From NCBI GenBank assembly GCA_002449585.1, contig DJXD01000096.1:1-15123 (forward strand): 15,123 bases of DNA, written 5' to 3'. Under the pieces are notes generated by a model. That model was not told the origin of the DNA and searched no databases. It was given only the letters and a program-made list of their open reading frames with translations. Every line of letters starts with the position of its first letter. Positions within the stretch are counted from its first letter, which is position 1. Positions 7,549-13,803 of this stretch are shown piece by piece. Source of the DNA: Ruminococcus sp. UBA7013 (GTDB lineage: Bacteria; Bacillota; Clostridia; Oscillospirales; Ruminococcaceae). Position numbers and translations under genes: made by a program.

Positions 7549-8558
7549 GCATTTGTTCCTTTCTGTTTTTGAAGCATCAGCCAGATCACCACAGGTGCGC
7601 CAAAAACTGCCGTCACGGTGCTGATGCTTAATTCATTCGGGGCAAATAGATTTCTTGCTAATAAATCACAGAACAGACAGAAAACTGCTCCACCCAGAAA
7701 ACAAGCCGGAAGAATCAGAATCGGTTTTGAAGTTCTGAATAGACTTTTGACAAGATGCGGCACGGCAATCCCAACAAATGATACAGGCCCTGCAAATGCT
7801 GTGACACATGCGGATAATAGACTTGATAATAAAATCAGCAAAATCCGGAACAGATGAATATTAACCCCCATATTTGCAGCATATTCTTCTCCGAATTGCC
7901 ATGCATACAGCGGCTTTGATAGACAAAAAATCATCAGAAAAGAAATACCCGTCAAAATGCTGATTATTTTCACTTCTTCCCAGTCAGTGCCTGAAAAAGT
8001 ACCCATTGACCAATTATGAAGATTTACAATATTAGCATCATCAGCAAATGCAATTAGCAGATCTGTGACAGCAGAACAGATATAACCTGTCATGACACCA
8101 CAAACAATTAGCATTGACATATTTCGAACTTTTCCGGCAATCAGGAGAATCAGGCTCATAGAAAGCATAGCTCCCACAAATGCAGAAAGAATCATCATGC
8201 CGGAATGCAAAAGTATCCCTTTTTGCAGAGTATAGATCATGACAACAGCAACTGCCAGCTTCGCACCGGAAGAAATTCCAAGCACAAAAGGGCCTGCAAT
8301 TGGATTATGAAAAAAATTCTGTAATAAAAAGCCGGAAACAGATAATGCGCCGCCGAGTAATAATGCTGTCAAGACTCTAGGAAAACGGATCTGCCATAAA
8401 ATCCGGTCAGCCGTTGTCTGCTCCGGAGTGGTCAGGCTATGTAAAACCTGCATGACAGAAATATCACTGCTTCCGGTCATGAGATTGGCTGTCAGAAGCA
8501 GGAAAGTTAGAAAGATCAGCAATAAAAAGCTGAAAAGCCATCGAGTTTTTTTCTGCAT
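7545..8558 (-). CDS. FecCD/BtuC-family ABC permease
   Basis: 337 residues, typical for this family, with about ten hydrophobic segments. The family signature is clear at about residues 57-100: RFPRVLTALLLGGALSVSG, then QNFFHNPIAGPFVLGISSGA. The C-terminal half contains the conserved FAGPVSFVGIAVPHLVK motif that contacts the ATPase. The start at 8558 is supported by GAGGTGAT a few bases upstream. The gene begins 9 bases after the binding-protein stop and overlaps the ATPase gene by ATGA. It forms the membrane channel for substrate delivered by the preceding lipoprotein. The corrinoid substrate is inferred from the B12 riboswitch and cbiK in the same operon. Confidence 0.93.
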   Translation of the reverse strand: MQKKTRWLFSFLLLIFLTFLLLTANLMTGSSDISVMQVLHSLTTPEQTTADRILWQIRFPRVLTALLLGGALSVSGFLLQNFFHNPIAGPFVLGISSGAKLAVAVVMIYTLQKGILLHSGMMILSAFVGAMLSMSLILLIAGKVRNMSMLIVCGVMTGYICSAVTDLLIAFADDANIVNLHNWSMGTFSGTDWEEVKIISILTGISFLMIFCLSKPLYAWQFGEEYAANMGVNIHLFRILLILLSSLLSACVTAFAGPVSFVGIAVPHLVKSLFRTSKPILILPACFLGGAVFCLFCDLLARNLFAPNELSISTVTAVFGAPVVIWLMLQKQKGTNA

Positions 8559-8567
8559 GGTATCACC

Positions 8568-9683
8568 TCATGTCAGCCGATGCAGATAAGTTAATTCATC
8601 AGGGTTATCATCATGCAGAATATGATAAAAATCTGCAATCATTTCCGCTGCACCGGTTGTCTGCTGAAACATGTTTTGACCAGTGCACCAAACATTTCCA
8701 GTCTGTACGGCTTTGCAGTCAGCAAGAATGCTATCTTTAGCAAGAAGCTGATCTATTGTACTGAGTTCCCCTTCTACTGTGCTGTTATAAATAAAAATAT
8801 CTGCTTCCTGTGCATATTGAAAAAATAATTCTGATTGAATATTCATTGTGGATAATGCATTTTCCTGTATTTGCAGATCATCCGGCTGAAAAAGATATGT
8901 TCCGCCAGCTAGTTCTATCATACGTGAAATATAATCTCCGGGCTTGCGGATATTGATATAGCCATTAGGGGAAATATAAAAAAAGATAGCGGTTTTATGC
9001 TCCGGCTGTTCCTGCACTTCTGACATGACCTGTTCAAACAGTGCTTTTTTTTCTGTAAAAAAAGCATCTGCTTTTTCCTGCTGATTCAGAAGCAAGCCAT
9101 ATAATTTAATCCACTCCATGCGCCCCAGCGGATGCGTTTCATAACTGGAACGTTCTGTCAATACCGGAATGCCCAGCCGTTCCAGCTGTTCTTTTGTATC
9201 CGGACTATGATAAATCATTGTAGATTCAATAGCAAGATTGCAATGCTCTGATAGAATTAATTCATAATCAGGCGTATTATATTTTCCGGCATAGAGAATT
9301 TCTTCTGATGCAAGAGCGTTTTGAATTTCTGGGATACTCCAGTCTTTTGTAGATGTCAGGGCAATTTGATCCAAACTATCTAATGCATGAATCAAATCCA
9401 TGGCAGAAGAAGCAGCCATATAAACATGATTCAACGGCTGTTTTAATATAATCTGTGAGTCAGTATGCTCCGGAATGGGAACATCTTCCGGAACAAGCAG
9501 ATAATCAGAACCATCATTGATATGAATCAAAGAACAGCCATTATCTAAATAATTTACAGAGAACTGATCAGCATAATCTAATTCCATGCTGTCATGAACA
9601 GAAACAGATGAGGATATATCTGTATTTTCTGAACAGGCAGTTAAAAACAGACAAGCCATAAACACAAGTATTATTTTTTTCAT
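8568..9683 (-). CDS. BtuF/FecB-type substrate-binding lipoprotein
   Basis: 371 residues. The signal peptide ends in the lipobox LTAC (Cys17), so the protein is anchored on the outside of the membrane. The rest fits the helical-backbone class III binding-protein fold: a first lobe with 'MDLIHALDSLDQIALTS' and 'SEHCNLAIESTMIY', and a second lobe beginning near 'GRMEWIKLYGLL' with 'GGTYLFQPDD' later. It captures substrate for the FecCD-type permease 9 bases downstream. The ATG overlaps the stop of the NEAT-like gene (ATGA), and no strong ribosome site is visible, so translation is probably coupled. Corrinoid or related tetrapyrrole is the likely ligand from context; a siderophore or heme cannot be excluded by sequence alone. 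Confidence 0.88.
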   Translation of the reverse strand: MKKIILVFMACLFLTACSENTDISSSVSVHDSMELDYADQFSVNYLDNGCSLIHINDGSDYLLVPEDVPIPEHTDSQIILKQPLNHVYMAASSAMDLIHALDSLDQIALTSTKDWSIPEIQNALASEEILYAGKYNTPDYELILSEHCNLAIESTMIYHSPDTKEQLERLGIPVLTERSSYETHPLGRMEWIKLYGLLLNQQEKADAFFTEKKALFEQVMSEVQEQPEHKTAIFFYISPNGYINIRKPGDYISRMIELAGGTYLFQPDDLQIQENALSTMNIQSELFFQYAQEADIFIYNSTVEGELSTIDQLLAKDSILADCKAVQTGNVWCTGQNMFQQTTGAAEMIADFYHILHDDNPDELTYLHRLT

Positions 9684-10570
9684 GAAGTCAATGTAGCGGC
9701 ATCAAAATACAGCGTATAATCAATTTCATGAGGCGTACTCATGGCAGTAGTATCCGCTGAAACAGGCATTTTATAATTAAATCCAATCACAGGAATTTCA
9801 AATACAGAATTGCCATCTGTACTGACTGGATCATAATGTTCCCCGTTGACGATCATATAATCATAATTAGGACTGCTCCAGATAATTTCTGCAAAGGCTT
9901 CTCCATCCTGAATGCGAAGCTTTGCCGGAGATGTGACAGATGCTTTTCCAGAACCGCCTTCTAACAGAACATCAATGCTATATTCTCCATCTGTCAATCC
10001 GAGACTTTGAACTGTAGAAACAAGACTATCATCAAATGCTGTAATTGGCAAAGAATCCGCCCGGAATAAAATCGTTCTGTCATACCATTTCTGTTTATTT
10101 TTACTGAATGCTGCGCAGGAAATACCCGCATCCAAAGCTGTCACGGGAATGGTAAATACATGTTCTCCAGATGCATTTTCTGTAAAAGGAATATATTCGA
10201 TTTCGGCAGATTTGGAAGCCTGTTCAGCCGTTCCCATAAAAAGCCATTCATATCCTGTACCGCTCATTGTCATATCAGCAGTGAGTGTTCCTTTTTCTGC
10301 ATGAAGAGTGCAGGACACAATCTGAAACATGGAAGAACTGGAATCAACAGTAACCTGATAATCACCATCAAGCACTAATTCACCATCAATGGGTGTCATT
10401 CCTTGTTCTACGACATCGACGGGCGCAACGGTTTCATCCTGATTAGCAACAAGTGCATTTTCTGCGGTGGGCATAGTAGCAATAGCAGAATCTGTTTGTG
10501 TATTCTGCTGTTTGGCGCATCCGGTACACAGAAGCAGAATCGTCAGGAACATTGGGATTTTCTTTTTCAT
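9680..10570 (-). CDS. Lipoprotein with two NEAT-like repeats, possible corrinoid/tetrapyrrole binder
   Basis: 296 residues from ATG 10570; AGGAG 8 bases upstream supports this over in-frame starts further up. The lipobox is CTGC (Cys18). After a low-complexity linker there are two related units, about 66-170 and 193-290. Both start with a 'DGxYxVxV/DGEYSIDV' strand, contain an aromatic 'GTGYEWLFMG/SPNYDYMIVNG' segment, then 'HVFTIPVTALD/SVFEIPVIGFN', and end near 'YDRTILF/IDYTLYF'. This pattern recalls NEAT heme-binding beta-sandwiches, but the resemblance is my reading and not a firm family match. Cys87 and Cys152 in the first repeat could form a disulfide. It sits between cbiK and the transporter genes under a B12 riboswitch, so it may pass a corrinoid or metal-tetrapyrrole to the binding protein. 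Confidence 0.66.
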   Translation of the reverse strand: MKKKIPMFLTILLLCTGCAKQQNTQTDSAIATMPTAENALVANQDETVAPVDVVEQGMTPIDGELVLDGDYQVTVDSSSSMFQIVSCTLHAEKGTLTADMTMSGTGYEWLFMGTAEQASKSAEIEYIPFTENASGEHVFTIPVTALDAGISCAAFSKNKQKWYDRTILFRADSLPITAFDDSLVSTVQSLGLTDGEYSIDVLLEGGSGKASVTSPAKLRIQDGEAFAEIIWSSPNYDYMIVNGEHYDPVSTDGNSVFEIPVIGFNYKMPVSADTTAMSTPHEIDYTLYFDAATLTS

Positions 10571-10591
10571 ATTTATTACTCCTATCATGAA

Positions 10592-10625
10592 ACAAAGACC
10601 CGGCAGGCATATCCCTGCTGCCGGG
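10592..10625 (-). promoter_or_regulatory. Intra-operon hairpin between cbiK and the NEAT-like gene
   Basis: A perfect GC-rich 8-bp stem (10599-10606 with 10618-10625) closes an 11-base loop. On the minus strand it is followed by TCTTTGTTT, a poor U-tract. It may act as a partial terminator or as an mRNA-stabilising or processing element that gives more CbiK than transporter. No separate promoter is evident for the downstream genes. Confidence 0.6.
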
Positions 10626-10637
10626 CGCATTTCTAAA

Positions 10638-11912
10638 TTAAAGTTCCTCATCTGGTTCGCCGTCAAAATCTGCTACACCGGAAGCATCTGTTGCAATTAC
10701 TTCTGATGCAGGGGAATCCAGTTCAGAATCTTCAGTATCAGAATCCTGTGAAATCGTTTCATCAATAGAATCTTCTTCACTGCTGGAATCAGAATTTTCT
10801 TCAGATTTGGACGGATTTTCGGCTTCTGTGCCAATAGAATCAATAGCAGCCTGTGCATGTTCTACATAGATCTGGCGGATTGCTTCATTTTCGCCAAGTC
10901 CTCTGAGCAGACATGTTACTTCATAGCCAGCATTTTCAAATACACTCTTCCAAGAATCTTCCTCATCACCGGCCATATCATTATTTGCATGATCACCAGC
11001 AACAACCATTAGCGGCTCAAGAATGACACGCTTATATTCTCCAGCCTGAACGGCTTTTAATACATCATCTAGAGAAGGTGTTGCTTCTACTGTGCCGATG
11101 AAATAATTTTTATAGCCATCAGCCGTGAGCAGATCTTGCATTTTCTGATAAACGCCATTAGAATCCGCTTCTGTTCCGTGACCCATGAAGCAGATGGCAG
11201 TTTCACCGTCATCATATTCAGCAGTCCAGTCAACAATAGCCTGTTCTACTTTTTTGAAATCCTCATCACTGGTGAGAAGCGGCTCACCAAAGACAACATG
11301 TTCAAAGCCATCTGCATATTGTGCGACCTGATCGACAATATCATTATATTCCAGGCCATTCATCAAATGAGTAGGCTGAACGACCAGCGTTTTGACATTA
11401 TTATCAATTGCTCTTTGTAAAGCAGCATCTACATTATCAATCAGAATGCCGTCTCGTTTTTGTACATGATTAATTACAATATCTGCTGTAAAGCCTCTTC
11501 TGACACTATAATCAGAGAATGATTTTTCAAGTGTATCTTCAATTGCGCCAATGGTCAGGCGGCGGCTGTCATTAAAGCTTGTTCCAAAGCTGACAACTAA
11601 TAATTCCTGATCTCCGATTTCATCCTGATTGCGGACATTATCCAGAGAAGCATCTCCAGTATCATAATTTTCATCATCATCATCTGCATCATCTGTATCT
11701 GTATCACTTGCATCATCAGAAACAGCGTCAAGATCTTCAACAGAATTATCAGCAGGAGCAATTTCATCAATATTTACTTCTTCTTCTGAAACATCTGTTA
11801 TATTCTGAGATGATGTATTTTCTGCATCACTGCTAGCAGTTTTATTTCCGCATCCTGTCAGGGTGAGAACCAGAATAGAAACTGTCATCAAGCTTATAAT
11901 TAATTTTTTCAT
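10638..11912 (-). CDS. cbiK: Exported lipoprotein form of anaerobic sirohydrochlorin cobaltochelatase
   Basis: 424 residues, with AAAGGA upstream of ATG 11912. The lipobox LTGC (Cys21) predicts anchoring outside the membrane. An acidic, Asp-rich linker spans about 24-100, the CbiK domain about 102-360 and an acidic Ser/Glu tail 361-424; cytosolic CbiK is only about 260-270 residues. The domain opens with LLVVSFGTSFNDSRRLTIGA. Candidate metal-site residues are His182 (QPTHLMNG), Glu210 (GEPLL) and His245 (MGHGTEAD). The 63-residue gap between the two His matches the spacing in known CbiK enzymes. His308 in GDHANND is also conserved-looking. CbiK inserts cobalt into sirohydrochlorin in anaerobic B12 synthesis. 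First gene after the B12 riboswitch. An exported location suggests a role in cobalt or tetrapyrrole capture, though the native substrate outside the cell is unknown. Confidence 0.9.
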   Translation of the reverse strand: MKKLIISLMTVSILVLTLTGCGNKTASSDAENTSSQNITDVSEEEVNIDEIAPADNSVEDLDAVSDDASDTDTDDADDDDENYDTGDASLDNVRNQDEIGDQELLVVSFGTSFNDSRRLTIGAIEDTLEKSFSDYSVRRGFTADIVINHVQKRDGILIDNVDAALQRAIDNNVKTLVVQPTHLMNGLEYNDIVDQVAQYADGFEHVVFGEPLLTSDEDFKKVEQAIVDWTAEYDDGETAICFMGHGTEADSNGVYQKMQDLLTADGYKNYFIGTVEATPSLDDVLKAVQAGEYKRVILEPLMVVAGDHANNDMAGDEEDSWKSVFENAGYEVTCLLRGLGENEAIRQIYVEHAQAAIDSIGTEAENPSKSEENSDSSSEEDSIDETISQDSDTEDSELDSPASEVIATDASGVADFDGEPDEEL

Positions 11913-11934
11913 AATGATTTATCCTTTCTGTAAG

Positions 11935-11985
11935 AAAACAAAAAAGCACGAAATCACTTAACATGGTACAATCAGTAACCTCGTG
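11935..11985 (-). terminator. Riboswitch-controlled intrinsic terminator
   Basis: On the minus strand a 12-bp stem (11974-11985 with 11947-11958, three G-U pairs) closes a 15-base loop and is followed by C and six U. It lies between the cobalamin aptamer and cbiK, so it is the likely OFF structure of the expression platform. Confidence 0.85.
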
Positions 11986-12018
11986 ATCTGAAACTGTATG
12001 AAACAAATTTCTGTACCA
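11964..12018 (-). promoter_or_regulatory. Candidate antiterminator pairing of the B12 riboswitch
   Basis: The 7 bases just 3' of the aptamer P1 stem (12012-12018, TGGTACA on the minus strand) are perfectly complementary to 11964-11970 (TGTACCA), which otherwise lie in the terminator loop. This pairing encloses the 5' terminator arm but not its 3' arm. The two structures therefore compete, as expected for transcriptional control. Confidence 0.6.
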
Positions 12019-12203
12019 CAGGCGGCAGGTTTCCTGACTTAGGCATCTTCATGAAAGACAAGCCTTCCCGGCCGATGCCAGTGACTTCACAAAATATGCA
12101 AATCGTCTTTCACTCCGCCATCACAGTGACGGGTTCGTACAGCATTCACAGCTGTTTCCCTTTTACCTTCCGGCCTTGCGCAAGCAATCGGAAGCACCGC
12201 CTG
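12019..12203 (-). promoter_or_regulatory. Cobalamin (B12) riboswitch aptamer
   Basis: Read on the minus strand, this contains the B12 box (AGTCAGGAAACCTGCC, within 12024-12039). Further 5' lie the core elements AAAGGGAAACAG and GAACCCGTCACTGTGATGG, the latter matching the usual CCCGCCACTGT core. A P1 stem pairs CAGGCGG (12203-12197) with CCGCCTG (12025-12019). The element lies about 107 bases upstream of cbiK and is followed by a terminator, so adenosyl- or other cobalamin would switch the operon off. The 389-base gap between cbiK and cobC is fully accounted for by this element, its expression platform and its promoter. Confidence 0.95.
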
Positions 12204-12229
12204 TATTTTATTATTTGCCGGCATATTCT

Positions 12230-12258
12230 ATTATAACAGCATTTTCAGCAAAATGCAA
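12230..12258 (-). promoter_or_regulatory. Promoter of the riboswitch-led cbiK operon
   Basis: On the minus strand the -35 box is TTGCAT (12258-12253), followed by a 17-base spacer and a consensus TATAAT (12235-12230). The predicted transcript starts near 12222, giving a leader of about 310 bases that contains the whole riboswitch. Confidence 0.86.
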
Positions 12259-12301
12259 GTCTTTTTTAGATTTTATACAGAATCAGCAGTTTATTGCACT
12301 T

Positions 12302-12886
12302 TCAGGAATTTTTTTTGACTATCTGCATGACATGAGAAAATTTCCACATCTGCCTGTCAAATATCACTTTATAACCATTAGCATTAGGAACATGCCATGC
12401 ATAATAATTTTGTGATGGAATCGCATATTTCTCCATGATTGACATAATTGTCCCACCATGTATAATAAAAACAACCCGTTGCTGTCTGCATGAGATTAAA
12501 AATTTTTGAAATGCCTTTGTAATTCTGTTTTTGAATTCTTCCGGAGATTCTCCTCCCGGAAATGCCGCTGTTCCGCCGGAATCAATCCAGAATTGATAAT
12601 CCGGCCTGCCGGATAGTTCCTGATAATTATGCATCTCAAACACACCAAAATCACATTCCCGAAATTCTTCATAGATCTGAATGGGTTTCCCCGGATATAA
12701 TATTTCAGCCGTTTGCAGACATCTGCGCATAGGGCTGGAAATCAAAAGATCACAGTCCGGCAGAATCAGTTCCCGGACTTTTTCTATCCCTTCTTGGCAC
12801 AGTGGCTCATCTGTCCGCCCAACATAACGCTTTTCCTTATTTCCTGCTGTCATTCCATGACGGATGAAATAATATTCCGGATTCAT
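12302..12886 (-). CDS. cobC: Alpha-ribazole phosphatase, histidine phosphatase family
   Basis: 194 residues from ATG 12886, which overlaps the cobS stop by 4 bases (ATGA) and follows AGAGGTGAT; the 14 extra in-frame residues upstream are unlikely. Histidine-phosphatase motifs are present: RHG with catalytic His10, Arg54/Arg55 in SSPMRRC, acidic EEFRECDFG (74-81) and the second His143 in IIHGG. CobC removes phosphate from alpha-ribazole-5'-phosphate or from adenosylcobalamin-5'-phosphate, the last stage of nucleotide-loop assembly. Related phosphoglycerate-mutase-like phosphatases look alike, so the coupling to cobS decides the call. No clear terminator follows the stop, so transcripts may run into the riboswitch leader. 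Confidence 0.88.
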   Translation of the reverse strand: MNPEYYFIRHGMTAGNKEKRYVGRTDEPLCQEGIEKVRELILPDCDLLISSPMRRCLQTAEILYPGKPIQIYEEFRECDFGVFEMHNYQELSGRPDYQFWIDSGGTAAFPGGESPEEFKNRITKAFQKFLISCRQQRVVFIIHGGTIMSIMEKYAIPSQNYYAWHVPNANGYKVIFDRQMWKFSHVMQIVKKNS

Positions 12887-13665
12887 GTCAATATCACCTC
12901 TGCACCAATTGCTACAATCAGCATCCATAATTCACAGGTTTGGAGAAACCAGCCGCATAAATCTCCTGTCACCCCTCCAAAATACTGATCACAAAATTTC
13001 AGATAATATAAAAATACAATTCCGGATGTAATTGCACAAGTTGCCCCTGTTATAGGAGAAAGCATTATCATTCCAATGCAAGCCGCTGTTATAATAACGG
13101 ATAATGTAATCAATGTAAGCCGCTGATCTGCTGGTGCAACAAAATTTTGCAAAGATCCTGTTTCTTTTGCTGGTCTAATACAAATGGCAGATAACCCACT
13201 ATATGCTCTGGATAAAATATATCCGCAGGAAATAACGCCGATTGTCCTCAGATCAGAAATCTGTGTGAAGAGTGCCGTCTGCAAAAGCAGATACAGACAT
13301 AGATAAATCACTGCAAATGCTCCAATATGCGGATCATGCATAATGATAAGCCGCTTTTCGGGACTGCAAAATGCATTTTTTGCATCTGTTACATCACAGA
13401 AGCCATCCAGATGAATGCCCCCTGTAATCCATATCGGAATACAAACACTGACTACGCTGAATAATATCCGATTGATTCCCCATCGAATGCAAATTCCTGT
13501 CCAACATAAAAACAAAAATCCAATCGGAATGCCGATTAATGGAAAACAACACAATGCATAGCGTTTATTTTCATCATTCCATTCAACCACCGGAACGGGA
13601 ATTCTTGAATACATCAGAAAAGCAGAACATAATGACTTTAACATAACATTGCTTTTTTTTATCAT
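12883..13665 (-). CDS. cobS: Adenosylcobinamide-GDP ribazoletransferase (cobalamin-5'-phosphate synthase)
   Basis: 260 residues, polytopic membrane protein of usual length. It joins the lower-ligand nucleotide alpha-ribazole(-phosphate) to adenosylcobinamide-GDP at the membrane. Family motifs: GGIHLDGFCDVTDA (82-95, usual form GGLHLDGLADTADG), HDPHIGAFAV (110-119) and FGGVTGDLCG (229-238). ATG 13665 has AAAGGA about 9 bases upstream. It is the first gene of a two-gene operon and overlaps cobC by ATGA, a common pairing. Its promoter at 13703-13731 lacks any visible riboswitch between it and the start codon, in contrast to the neighbouring transport operon. The partner genes cobU and cobT are not in the window. 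Confidence 0.94.
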   Translation of the reverse strand: MIKKSNVMLKSLCSAFLMYSRIPVPVVEWNDENKRYALCCFPLIGIPIGFLFLCWTGICIRWGINRILFSVVSVCIPIWITGGIHLDGFCDVTDAKNAFCSPEKRLIIMHDPHIGAFAVIYLCLYLLLQTALFTQISDLRTIGVISCGYILSRAYSGLSAICIRPAKETGSLQNFVAPADQRLTLITLSVIITAACIGMIMLSPITGATCAITSGIVFLYYLKFCDQYFGGVTGDLCGWFLQTCELWMLIVAIGAEVILT

Positions 13666-13702
13666 ACTTTTTTATCCTTTCTGTTCAAACTCATCTATTT
13701 TT

Positions 13703-13731
13703 ATTATAGCATAAACTTAAAAATATTGCAA
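13703..13731 (-). promoter_or_regulatory. Promoter of cobS-cobC
   Basis: On the minus strand: -35 TTGCAA (13731-13726), a 17-base spacer and -10 TATAAT (13708-13703), with TGC directly before the -10 (extended -10). Only about 37 bases separate the -10 from the start codon, leaving no room for a riboswitch. Confidence 0.85.
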
Positions 13732-13761
13732 TCATCTGTCACAACTTTTCATGCTCTGCAT

Positions 13762-13777
13762 ATGATAATCATATCAT
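13762..13777. repeat. Perfect 6-4-6 inverted repeat in the cobS/glycosyltransferase intergenic region
   Basis: ATGATA, a 4-base ATCA spacer, then TATCAT. It lies in the 138-base divergent region, 27 bases before the glycosyltransferase start and upstream of the cobS promoter. It could be an operator or part of a weak plus-strand promoter (TATGAT at 13761-13766 without a good -35). A protein binder is not known, and AT-rich dyads of this size can occur by chance. Confidence 0.4.
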
Positions 13778-13803
13778 CATTCAGAAAGCGTGTGATCATT
13801 TTT

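Noticed and set aside
12051..12236. Short plus-strand open frame between cbiK and cobC
   Set aside because: It is the antisense of the cobalamin riboswitch and has no ribosome site.
13762..13777. Fur box reading of the inverted repeat
   Set aside because: It matches only part of the 7-1-7 Fur consensus; the second half-site does not fit.
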